This document shows positions 43,212 through 51,716 of a stretch of DNA of 64,000 nt, in pieces (within the stretch, counting starts at the first letter, position 1; each line of letters opens with the position of its first letter). The DNA is taken from contig CAVSJA010000006.1 of the NCBI GenBank assembly GCA_963728145.1, positions 248,001 to 312,000 of the forward strand. The letters run 5' to 3'. The DNA comes from CAVSJA01 sp963728145 (GTDB taxonomy: Bacteria > Bacteroidota > Bacteroidia > Chitinophagales > Chitinophagaceae). Both the position numbers and the translations under genes were made by a program. The notes below the pieces were generated by a model that was given only the letters and a program-made list of their open reading frames with translations, ran no database searches and was not told the origin of the DNA.

Positions 43212-44166
43212 TATTATGTTCCCAATAGGCAATAATATCTGCGAGGCTTTGTTCGATTGGGATTTCCGGCTGCCATCCTAATTCATTTTTGATCTTCGTG
43301 TACGAGCCAATAATTTTCCTGTTTTCATTTGGCCTTATCAGATCTGGGTTGACAGCGGTTTGAACAGTAATACCTAAAATAGCACTCATCTTCTTTATAA
43401 TATCTTCAAGCTTGGTTCCTTTTCCTGAACAAATATTATACACTTCTCCCGGTCGACCTTTTTTCAATAATAAAAGATAGGCTCTCACAACGTCTCTTAC
43501 ATCAACAAAGTCGCGGATGATTGCAAGGTTGCCTGTGGTCATAATATTTACCCCTGAAGGGCGTCGGGCAAATTCTACTAATTGTTTTGCAAAGGAAGAA
43601 ATCACAAAAATATTTTTTTGCCCCGGCCCAATATGATTGAAAGATCTTGTCATTATGATATCCAGTTTAAAACCATCCGCATAAATCTTTGATAGCATTT
43701 CCTGCGACACTCTCGCAACCGCATAAGGGCTTAATGGTTTCAGTTGATGCTCTTCAGTAAGTGGTAACTCTTTTTCTGTTACTTCCCCGAATTCTTCAGA
43801 CGACCCGATCGATAATATTCTGCAGTTTAGTTTCAGTAAGCGGGCCTGCTCCACCAGGTTCAGAAATATATTAGTATTATTTACAAAACTATCCAGTGGC
43901 GTGTGCCAGCTTTGTGCAACGGAACTTACAGAAGCAAGGTGAAGGATATATTCAGGCTGAAATTCGCTGAGAATTTTATCTGTTACGGTCCTATCCAGCA
44001 GATCTATATTGCGAAAGCCTATTTTCAAATTTTTGTATTCTGCAAAGTCAAATGGGGGATAATTCTTGTCAATACCCAACACATCCGATCCAGGTTCTTT
44101 TTCATTCAACAAATGAAGAAAGTGTGGGCACACAAAACCAGTAAAACCAGTTATAAGAAGCTTCAT
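43204..44166 (-). CDS. NAD(P)-dependent sugar epimerase/reductase, GDP-6-deoxy-mannose reductase-like
   Basis: 320 residues from ATG 44166 (MKLLITGFTGFV). Extended SDR fold with the cofactor loop GFTGFVCP, where the usual third Gly is Cys13, the TRSFNHIGPGQ motif seen in RMD/GMD-like enzymes, and a catalytic motif PYAVARVSQE in which the usual YxxxK is Y148-xxx-R152. It probably makes a deoxy- or amino-sugar nucleotide for surface glycans, perhaps used by the neighbouring GT4 enzyme. The longer start at 44244 reads into repeat S2 and is rejected. Activity is uncertain because of the two substitutions. Confidence 0.88.
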   Translation of the reverse strand: MKLLITGFTGFVCPHFLHLLNEKEPGSDVLGIDKNYPPFDFAEYKNLKIGFRNIDLLDRTVTDKILSEFQPEYILHLASVSSVAQSWHTPLDSFVNNTNIFLNLVEQARLLKLNCRILSIGSSEEFGEVTEKELPLTEEHQLKPLSPYAVARVSQEMLSKIYADGFKLDIIMTRSFNHIGPGQKNIFVISSFAKQLVEFARRPSGVNIMTTGNLAIIRDFVDVRDVVRAYLLLLKKGRPGEVYNICSGKGTKLEDIIKKMSAILGITVQTAVNPDLIRPNENRKIIGSYTKIKNELGWQPEIPIEQSLADIIAYWEHNIN

Positions 44167-44214
44167 TGGAGATTGTTGATGACTGGTAAAGATATTAAAA
44201 CGAGCACAAACATC

Positions 44215-44350
44215 ATAAGCTGAATCGCTTATACGAGTTTTCATTTCGTATTAATAATCCATGCCGTTTTTTCCTCATTTTCTAGTGTTGTTTTGACGAA
44301 AAAAAATGGTGTTTTTTGCCGCACGAAGTAAAGAAGGGTGACTCACACTT
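44215..44350. repeat. ~135-bp direct repeat, copy S2
   Basis: Second copy of the S1 element, same orientation, beginning ATAAGC-TGAATC-GCTTAT and ending GTGACTCACACTTG. It starts 49 bases upstream of the epimerase ATG, much as S1 stands 38 bases before its own minus-strand gene, so the repeats may be shared 5' regulatory sequence. Confidence 0.8.
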
Positions 44351-44387
44351 GATTGCTGCAGTAGCAGCGAAGATCTTTTCAGGACAA

Positions 44388-44416
44388 GGTTGAAAACCCT
44401 TGAAGGGTTTTCAACC
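44388..44416. repeat. Perfect 12-bp palindrome GGTTGAAAACCC / GGGTTTTCAACC
   Basis: Exact stem with a TTGAA loop in the ileS upstream region, followed by a partial CAACCC-rich copy. The core resembles the GGTTGACA family although the spacer bases differ. Confidence 0.85.
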
Positions 44417-44431
44417 CCAACCCTCGAAGAG

Positions 44432-44461
44432 TTGTCAACCCGCCGTTTTCCTGTACCTTTG
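44432..44461 (+). promoter_or_regulatory. ileS promoter: TTG - 19 bases - TACCTTTG
   Basis: TTG at 44432-44434 and TACCTTTG at 44454-44461 with a 19-base spacer, the best match to the Bacteroidota -33/-7 consensus in the window. The TTG belongs to a GTTGTCAACC unit of the repeat-like kind. ATG follows 45 bases later. Confidence 0.7.
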
Positions 44462-44505
44462 CCAACATTTTTAAATGGCTTTGATTTATTTCCGGTTGAT
44501 CTAAT

Positions 44506-47500
44506 ATGGCAGTTAAATACCACGAGTTTCCACAGTTAAATCTTCCTGCTATTGAACAGGAAATCCTGAAGAAATGGAATGAAGACCAGGCTTTTGAGAA
44601 AAGTATGTCCTTACGGGAAGGCGCACCCTCTTTTGTGTTTTATGAGGGACCCCCAAGCGCAAACGGATTGCCGGGAATTCACCATGTGATCTCCAGAACC
44701 TTGAAGGACCTCGTTTGCCGGTATAAGACTATGCGCGGCTACCAGGTAAAGCGTAAAGGTGGTTGGGATACTCATGGATTGCCTATTGAACTAGGTGTTG
44801 AAAAGGAATTGGGAATAACAAAAGAAGATATTGGGAAAAAGATTTCCGTTGAAGAGTATAACCGAAAATGCCGCGAAGCAGTGCTTCGCTACAAAGATAA
44901 ATGGGATGATCTTACTCGTAAGATGGGCTATTGGGTGGACCTCGAACACCCTTATATCACTTTCGAGAACAGTTATATCGAAACACTTTGGTGGATTCTG
45001 AAGCAATTCTATAATAAAGGATTGTTGTATGAAAGTGTAAGCATCCAACCTTATTCGCCTGCAGCAGGAAGTGGATTGAGTTCGCATGAATTGAATCAGC
45101 CCGGCACTTATAAAATGGTAAAGGATACCAGTGCCGTTGCGATGTTCAAAGTGATCAATAATGACAAATCAGAATTCCTATTTAAAAAATTGCCTCCAAA
45201 GAAACAAGGAATTGCAGGTGATGAAGTTTTCATTCTTGCATGGACGACCACGCCATGGACGCTTCCCTCAAATCTTGGATTAACAGTTGGGCCCAATATC
45301 GAGTATGTATTAGTTCAAACGATCAATTCGTATACACATATTCCGGTGAATGTTATTCTCGCCAAAGAACTTGTAAGAAAATATTTCAAAGAGGAAGGAG
45401 AAAATGCTGATTTCAGCGCTTATAAAGAAGGAGATAAAATTATTCCCTGGAAAATACTTACAAGCTTAAAAGGAAAGGAATTAGAAGGAATCGAATATGA
45501 ACAACTGCTTCCGTTCGAAGCAAACTCATTAAAAAAGATCCAGGAAGAAACAGCAAACGCGAAACCTTTCCGTGTTTTATTAGGTGATTTTGTTACCACC
45601 GAGGATGGAACCGGCATCGTTCATACTGCGCCTGCGTTTGGCGCGGACGATTTTAAAGTGGGAAAGAAATATGGAATCGGAATTCTTACGATGGTTGACA
45701 AACAAGGAAAATTCGTAGATGGCCTTGGAGAATTCAGCAATCGTTATGTAAAGAATTATAAGGATCAAAAGGATTATGTAGATGTCAATGTTGACATCAG
45801 CGTGAAATTGAAAAAAGAAAATCGCGCTTTCAAAGTTGAAAAGTACGAACACAATTATCCGCATTGTTGGCGAACAGATAAACCTGTACTGTATTATCCA
45901 CTTGATGCCTGGTTTATCAAAACAACAGCATATAAGGATAAAATGGTTGAGCTAAACAATACTATCAACTGGAAACCTAAATCAACCGGTGAAGGAAGGT
46001 TTGGAAATTGGCTAGAGAATATGGTCGATTGGAATCTAAGTCGCAGTCGCTTTTGGGGAACGCCATTACCGATTTGGAAAACGGAAGATGAGACTGAAGA
46101 AAAATGCATTGGGTCTATTCATGAATTGAGGGTTGAAATGGAAAAAGCAGCGGCTGCTGGAATTGATGAAGCTATTAAAGCCAAGAAGGAATTTGCCGAG
46201 AAGCCCGATCTGCACCGACCATATATTGATAAAGTAGTATTGGTTTCCGATAAAGGCAAACCAATGAAGCGTGTGCCCGACCTGATCGATGTTTGGTTTG
46301 ATAGCGGAGCGATGCCTTATGCCCAATGGGGTTTGGATCCTGAGAAACTAAAAGCGAATCATCCCAGGCCATTTAAAGATCCATTTGACAGGGATTATCC
46401 TGCAGATTTTATCGCTGAAGGAGTGGACCAAACAAGAGGTTGGTTCTATACCCTCCATGCAATTTCTTCCTTGTTGAATGAATCCGTCGCTTATAAAACC
46501 TGTGTATCTAATGGTTTAGTCCTGGATAAGAATGGAAACAAAATGAGCAAGCGATTGGGGAATGTTGTTGATCCATTTCAAACAATCCAGACTTTTGGCG
46601 CAGATGCGACGCGTTGGTATCTTGTTACAAATGCTTCTCCTTGGGAGAATATGAAATTCGACCTTGAAGGTATTAAAGAGATACAGCGTAAATTCTTCGG
46701 AACGCTTTACAACACTTACCAGTTCTTCGCGCTTTATGCTAATGTGGATGGATTTTCATTTAAAGAGGATTATATCCCAATTGAGAAAAGACCAGAGATC
46801 GATCGATGGATACTTTCCTCATTGAATACATTAATAAAGAAGGTTACCAGGTTCATGGACGATTATGAACCTACGCAGGCTGGAAGAGCGATTGAGGAAT
46901 TTGTTGACGAGCATCTCAGCAATTGGTATGTACGTTTATGCCGTAGGCGTTTCTGGAAAGGAGAATATGAAGAAGATAAAATCTGCGCTTACCAAACGCT
47001 ATATGAATGTTTGGATACCGTGGTAAAACTTGTTGCTCCGATTTCCCCGTTCTTCAGTGATGTGTTGTTCAGAAATCTGAATGAAGTAACAAAAAAGAAC
47101 AAGGAGGAATCGGTTCATCACGCGTTATTCCCTGTGGCTGATGAGAAAAAGATCGATCTAAGGTTGGAAGACCGGATGCTATTGGCTCAGCAAATCTCTT
47201 CTATGATCCTTTCATTACGCAAAAAAGTAAACATAAAAGTTCGCCAGCCACTGCAAAAGATACTTATCCCGGTTCTTAATCCCTCCATGAAGGCCCAGGT
47301 TGAAAAAGTTGAAGACCTGGTAAAGAATGAAGTAAACGTAAAGGACATCGAGTACCTGACCGAGGACAATGGATTTATTAAAAAGAAGATCAAACCTAAT
47401 TATGTGGCGCTCGGTAAAAAACTTGGAGCCAAAATGAAACCCGTTGCTGCTGCCCTGGCCGATTTCAGTCAGGAAAAAATTAGTCAGCTGGAAAAAGACG

Positions 47501-47904
47501 GCAGTGTTTCTTTGCTAATCGATAACGAACCCGTAATATTACAGGTTACAGAAGTGGAGATTAGTAGCGAGGATATTCCGGGTTGGATGGTGGCGAATAA
47601 AGACAGTCTGACGGTTGCCCTGGATGTAACTGTAACTCCAAAACTGGTTCAGGAAGGGAACGCAAGAGAGTTGGTGAACAGGATTCAGAAAATTCGTAAG
47701 GACAATGGGTATCAACTCACTGACAGGATAAATGTGCAACTTGCCGGACCGGAAGAATTAAAGGAATCTATCACTCAATTTAATACCTATATTTGCGCCG
47801 AAATTCTGGCAGACAAACTGGAATGGGTGCCCGAATTGCCCAATGGCACCGAAATTGACGTGAATGAAATTCCATTAAAAGTTTTAGTTATTAAAAAAGC
47901 CTAA
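44506..47904 (+). CDS. ileS: Isoleucyl-tRNA synthetase
   Basis: 1,132 residues, the long class I type found in Bacteroidota. HIGH-like motif in PPSANGLPGIHH (about 49-60), the connective editing domain with TTTPWTLPSN and GTGIVHTAPAFGADD, KMSKR loop in NKMSKRLGNVV (about 678), WYLVTNASPWENMKFD, then the anticodon-binding helical domain and a C-terminal extension. It charges tRNA-Ile and edits Val. Promoter at 44432-44461. It is followed by the DksA-like gene after 4 bases, a pairing seen widely in Bacteroidota. Confidence 0.98.
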   Translation: MAVKYHEFPQLNLPAIEQEILKKWNEDQAFEKSMSLREGAPSFVFYEGPPSANGLPGIHHVISRTLKDLVCRYKTMRGYQVKRKGGWDTHGLPIELGVEKELGITKEDIGKKISVEEYNRKCREAVLRYKDKWDDLTRKMGYWVDLEHPYITFENSYIETLWWILKQFYNKGLLYESVSIQPYSPAAGSGLSSHELNQPGTYKMVKDTSAVAMFKVINNDKSEFLFKKLPPKKQGIAGDEVFILAWTTTPWTLPSNLGLTVGPNIEYVLVQTINSYTHIPVNVILAKELVRKYFKEEGENADFSAYKEGDKIIPWKILTSLKGKELEGIEYEQLLPFEANSLKKIQEETANAKPFRVLLGDFVTTEDGTGIVHTAPAFGADDFKVGKKYGIGILTMVDKQGKFVDGLGEFSNRYVKNYKDQKDYVDVNVDISVKLKKENRAFKVEKYEHNYPHCWRTDKPVLYYPLDAWFIKTTAYKDKMVELNNTINWKPKSTGEGRFGNWLENMVDWNLSRSRFWGTPLPIWKTEDETEEKCIGSIHELRVEMEKAAAAGIDEAIKAKKEFAEKPDLHRPYIDKVVLVSDKGKPMKRVPDLIDVWFDSGAMPYAQWGLDPEKLKANHPRPFKDPFDRDYPADFIAEGVDQTRGWFYTLHAISSLLNESVAYKTCVSNGLVLDKNGNKMSKRLGNVVDPFQTIQTFGADATRWYLVTNASPWENMKFDLEGIKEIQRKFFGTLYNTYQFFALYANVDGFSFKEDYIPIEKRPEIDRWILSSLNTLIKKVTRFMDDYEPTQAGRAIEEFVDEHLSNWYVRLCRRRFWKGEYEEDKICAYQTLYECLDTVVKLVAPISPFFSDVLFRNLNEVTKKNKEESVHHALFPVADEKKIDLRLEDRMLLAQQISSMILSLRKKVNIKVRQPLQKILIPVLNPSMKAQVEKVEDLVKNEVNVKDIEYLTEDNGFIKKKIKPNYVALGKKLGAKMKPVAAALADFSQEKISQLEKDGSVSLLIDNEPVILQVTEVEISSEDIPGWMVANKDSLTVALDVTVTPKLVQEGNARELVNRIQKIRKDNGYQLTDRINVQLAGPEELKESITQFNTYICAEILADKLEWVPELPNGTEIDVNEIPLKVLVIKKA

Positions 47905-47908
47905 CAGT

Positions 47909-48721
47909 ATGGCAACCAAGAAGAAAGCGGGTAAGCCAGCCAAAAAACAGGTTGTGAAAAAATCTCCGGCGGCCAAAAAGCCGGTGGCTAAGAAACCTGC
48001 TGCAAAAAAACCTTCAAAACCCGTCCCCGCCCCTAAAAAGCAAGCTGTAAAAAAAGTTATAGCTAAAGTCGCCGTCAAAAAACCGGAACTCAAAAAGACT
48101 GTTCATACCCATTCCAATTCGGTTGCCAAGCCAGCTGATAAGAAAGTTGAGGCCCCAAAAGCTTCAGAAGTCAAAAAACCTGGAATTAAACTGATTTCGG
48201 CGCCACCGGTACCGGTAAAGAAAAAATCGGAGCCGACCAAACCTACCAAAGTGGTAATGCCTGAGATCAAAACTAAAACCAGCCGTAAGTACGAACCAGA
48301 GTTTACGAAATCAATATTAGATCAACCAGAGCATATTCAAACAGGACCAACTATGCGATATAGCGATGCAGATTTAGGAGAATTCCGGGAACTGATTCAA
48401 AAGAAACTTGACCAGGCCAAGAAGGAATTAGCTTACCTACAAGGACTGATAACCAGAAAGGATGAGATGGGTGGTGATGAAACGGAAAACCGTTACATGA
48501 CCATGGAAGATGGAAGCATGAGTATGGAGAGAGAACAACTTGCACAAATGGCTAGCCGCCAGATCAATTATATAGATCACCTTGAGAAGGCTTTGATGAG
48601 AATCGAAAACAAAACTTATGGTATCTGCCGGGTAACCGGAAAGTTAATTGATAAAGCCAGACTTCGTGCCGTTCCTCACGCTACACTCAGTATCGAGGCC
48701 AAGCAGATGATGAATAAGTAA
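47909..48721 (+). CDS. TraR/DksA-family protein with lysine/alanine/proline-rich N-terminal tail
   Basis: 270 residues. Residues 1-60 are made almost only of K, A, P and V (KKPVAKKPAAKKPSKPV) like eukaryotic H1 tails; 61-145 remain basic; about 150-270 is the DksA-type domain with coiled-coil helices (REQLAQMASRQINYIDHLEKALMRIENKTYGIC) and the finger KLIDKARLRAVPHATLSIEAK. Only one of the four usual zinc cysteines is left (CRVT for CxxC, LSIE for CxxC). It may act on RNA polymerase like DksA while the tail binds nucleic acid; the tail role is inference. Coupled to ileS. Confidence 0.85.
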   Translation: MATKKKAGKPAKKQVVKKSPAAKKPVAKKPAAKKPSKPVPAPKKQAVKKVIAKVAVKKPELKKTVHTHSNSVAKPADKKVEAPKASEVKKPGIKLISAPPVPVKKKSEPTKPTKVVMPEIKTKTSRKYEPEFTKSILDQPEHIQTGPTMRYSDADLGEFRELIQKKLDQAKKELAYLQGLITRKDEMGGDETENRYMTMEDGSMSMEREQLAQMASRQINYIDHLEKALMRIENKTYGICRVTGKLIDKARLRAVPHATLSIEAKQMMNK

Positions 48722-48749
48722 TCGAAGGGTTGATACTATATCAACCTGT

Positions 48750-49433
48750 TTATAAACTTTTCTTTCCTGTCTTAAGTGTATAGGGAGGCTCTATTTTGCG
48801 TTTCTCGACCACAAGTACGCTATCGTAATAATGTAGCGAGTGCGCGGACTTAGTGAAGCTGTTCACTTTCAAAGATTCATTCTTTGAATGAAACGCATTA
48901 ATATAATCTATAAAATTTTTGCTGTATTCGATGTAAGAATTTGGATTCTTGTATCCTCCACCAAATTCTTCCCAGTAGGAAGTGTGTAAGTCTTCACACA
49001 AGTAAACACCGTTCTCATCGACATGCTCGAATAATTCTTCGAAAGTAGTTATTTGCTGTTCCATTGTGTGACCTCCATCGTCAATGAGAATGTCAATTTT
49101 CGGAATGCGGGTTTTTATTTCGCGTAAAAAATTTCTATCCGATTGAGAGCCGATAAATATTTCGACATTTTTCTCTTCGAACTCCTTACATTTTGGGTTA
49201 ATATCCACCCCATATATCTTGGCATTTGAACCAAAATACTCTTTCCACATTTGTAGACTTCCCCCATGCAGAACGCCTATTTCCAGAATAGAAACATCTT
49301 TGTTCCTGAATTTTTCAAAATGACGTTCATAAATTTCGAAGTAATGATGCCATTTAAAAATTCTTCTGTTTTTATTTTCAGTAAAATATTTTTCCAGGAA
49401 GTTCATGGCTTTTTGTTTTATGCATGTTGACAA
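48750..49433 (-). CDS. Class I SAM-dependent methyltransferase
   Basis: Up to 227 residues; MNFLEKYFTENKNRR (ATG 49406) is the more likely start, since the first nine residues are unlike family members. SAM-binding motif I is VSILEIGVLHGGSLQMWKEYFG and the next acidic strand is IYGVDINPKC; IDILIDDGGHTMEQQ follows, with two Asp in the position used for metal in the TylF/MycE-type O-methyltransferases. I infer small-molecule or sugar O-methylation, with low certainty. Minus-strand neighbour of the S9 peptidase with a 10-base gap. Confidence 0.8.
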   Translation of the reverse strand: MSTCIKQKAMNFLEKYFTENKNRRIFKWHHYFEIYERHFEKFRNKDVSILEIGVLHGGSLQMWKEYFGSNAKIYGVDINPKCKEFEEKNVEIFIGSQSDRNFLREIKTRIPKIDILIDDGGHTMEQQITTFEELFEHVDENGVYLCEDLHTSYWEEFGGGYKNPNSYIEYSKNFIDYINAFHSKNESLKVNSFTKSAHSLHYYDSVLVVEKRKIEPPYTLKTGKKSL

Positions 49434-49442
49434 AGATCGCCA

Positions 49443-51593
49443 TTAAAAGCCTCTCTGTGGACTAGTACCCAAAAACACATCCGGCAGGGGTTTATTCAAT
49501 AACTGTTCGTAATAGAACTTGTATTGTTCATTACGGTTGTGTGCAGCTTTGTTGGCACTATTACCCCCAATACCATGGCGTTCGCCGGGATAAACCATGA
49601 ACTCGAAATGCTTTCTTAATTCCTGAAGTTTATTGATCAATTGAATGCTGTTCTGCATGTGCACATTGTCATCCGATGTTCCGTGAACAATGCGCAACTT
49701 TCCTTTATACTTATCAGCATAAGTCATAACTGAAGTTGCTTTGTAGCCTTCGGGATTTTCATTTGGTGTATCCATGAAGCGCTCGGTATAATGCGTATCA
49801 TAAAGATGCCAGTCTGTAACAGATGCATTCGCTATTCCATGAGTGAAAACATCAGCGCCATATGTAAGCGCCATGCAGGTCATGTATCCTCCGAAACTTC
49901 CGCCAGTCATCGCAACCCTGTTGGTATCAATAAAACGTTGATTTTTTAGCCAACGTCCGCAAGTCATATAATCCTCGATCTCCCATTTTCCTAATTGACG
50001 ATGGATAAAATTCAAGCCATTCTTTCCAAAATGTCCTGAACTCCTGTTGTCAAACGCGACCTGGATAATTCCCTCCTGCGCCCACCATTGTGTTGCTCCG
50101 CCCACGGCGCGCCAACGATCATAAACAGTACCCGCATTTGGACCGCCATAGATAGTAATAAGGACCGGGTATTTTTTGTTTGGATCAAAATTTACCGGAT
50201 AGGTGATCACAACCGGAAGATCAAATAAACCATCAGCTGATTTTACCCTGGCTAATTCTACTTTCGGAATATTGTAGTTATCGAAATCAGCGCCTTTTGT
50301 ATTCGCGATCTCTCTTACCAGCTTTCCTTTATTATCCACCACTGCCATTGTTGCGAGAGAACTTACATTCGAATAGGTGGTAATAAAATATTTTCCACTG
50401 GGAGAAAGATTGACTTGATCATGGCTGAATTCACCAAAACTCAGCCGCATTAATCCTTTTCCATTCAATCCTGTTTTATAGAAATCAAATCTTGCGCTAT
50501 TTTCCTTTCTTGCTCTGAAATAGATCGCCTTAGTTTTCTCGTCGATTTTTGTAACGGATGTGCCCCAAAAATTACCGGTAGTTATTTGGTTGATGAGTTT
50601 TCCGGTTAGATCATACAGGTATAGATTTTCCCAACCATCCTTATCGCTTTTCAGTATAAAAGTCTTTCCATCCGCAAGAAATTCGACCCGGTTGGTTTCA
50701 TCCAGGTCTATCCATGTTTTTTGGGATTCATTATAAATCTCTTTCTTCGATCCAGTCTTCGGATCAATTGAATAAATCACAAGATTATCCTGGCCTCTAT
50801 TCATCCATTGTACCCAAAACTCACTTCCAGGAGTCCAGATCGGCGTTCCGAAATATTGATCTTCCTTGGGATTGAAATCTGCCCAAACTGTTACTGCAGG
50901 ATTGTCGATAGATACTAATCCAACTTTTACTTCAGGATTTTTGTCTCCTGATTTAGGATAACGCTCATTCTCGAGTCGGCCATGCTGACCATCGTACCAA
51001 CTGATTGGAAAGATTGGAACTTCTGCATCGTCAAAACGCATGTACCCGATCTTCTTACTATCCGGGCTCCACCAGAAAGCTTTGTAACGGCTTGCTCTTC
51101 CGAGAATCTCTTCAAAGTAAACCCATGAAGCATAGCCGTTCAGAATTGTTTCGGATCCATCTGATGTAATGGCGATCTCTTTCTTCGATTCAACTTCAGT
51201 AATGTATAGGTTATTATCTTTCTTTGTGTAAGCTACCCATTTCCTATCCGGAGATGCGGCTGCATTAATTGCATCTTTTACAGTAATTGGAAGAGGTTGA
51301 ACCTGTCTTGAAGGAGTAGCCTTTTTTTCTGCTTCTGTGGGCTCATAAGGAACGGCATTACCAGTTTTTACGTCGACTGAAAAGCCTTTTGTTTTTCCGT
51401 CAGCTTCAGTCTTTCTCATTTCAAGGTAATGATCGTCATCAACCCAGCCAGAGATTTGAGGAAGGGGTTTCGTAATATTTGTTGGGGCCCCCTTGAACAA
51501 TTGATCGTAACTGAAATTTTTCTTCTGAGCCTGAGCCGATAGTATAATAAAGCAAAAGCAGAAGAAGGAAAGAAAGAGTTTTCTCATGTGCAT
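49443..51593 (-). CDS. S9-family prolyl dipeptidyl peptidase (DPP IV-like)
   Basis: 716 residues with a signal peptide (MHMRKLFLSFFCFCFIILSAQAQ), an eight-bladed-propeller N-region (about 40-490) and an alpha/beta-hydrolase domain. Catalytic Ser566 in TGGSFGGYM, Asp at about 641 in HGTSDDNVH and His673 in GERHGIGG. Such enzymes cut X-Pro dipeptides from peptides in the periplasm. The Glu pair that binds the N-terminus in DPP IV is suggested by SWVYFEEILGR. The gene probably ends in the methyltransferase unit. Confidence 0.93.
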   Translation of the reverse strand: MHMRKLFLSFFCFCFIILSAQAQKKNFSYDQLFKGAPTNITKPLPQISGWVDDDHYLEMRKTEADGKTKGFSVDVKTGNAVPYEPTEAEKKATPSRQVQPLPITVKDAINAAASPDRKWVAYTKKDNNLYITEVESKKEIAITSDGSETILNGYASWVYFEEILGRASRYKAFWWSPDSKKIGYMRFDDAEVPIFPISWYDGQHGRLENERYPKSGDKNPEVKVGLVSIDNPAVTVWADFNPKEDQYFGTPIWTPGSEFWVQWMNRGQDNLVIYSIDPKTGSKKEIYNESQKTWIDLDETNRVEFLADGKTFILKSDKDGWENLYLYDLTGKLINQITTGNFWGTSVTKIDEKTKAIYFRARKENSARFDFYKTGLNGKGLMRLSFGEFSHDQVNLSPSGKYFITTYSNVSSLATMAVVDNKGKLVREIANTKGADFDNYNIPKVELARVKSADGLFDLPVVITYPVNFDPNKKYPVLITIYGGPNAGTVYDRWRAVGGATQWWAQEGIIQVAFDNRSSGHFGKNGLNFIHRQLGKWEIEDYMTCGRWLKNQRFIDTNRVAMTGGSFGGYMTCMALTYGADVFTHGIANASVTDWHLYDTHYTERFMDTPNENPEGYKATSVMTYADKYKGKLRIVHGTSDDNVHMQNSIQLINKLQELRKHFEFMVYPGERHGIGGNSANKAAHNRNEQYKFYYEQLLNKPLPDVFLGTSPQRGF

Positions 51594-51716
51594 CCTTTTA
51601 AAGTTTGAAAATACGAACGGAGGCCGGTATTTCTTAGAAATTGGAGAAAGTTTAGGATGAATGGCTTTAGGAGACCTGTTGCCAGTTTCCAGTTATTGGA
51701 AACCTGGAACTATTCA

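Noticed and set aside
44167..44244. Extended start of the epimerase (MKTRISDSAYDV)
   Set aside because: Reads into direct repeat S2, which is also seen in front of another gene; the family begins MKLLITG.
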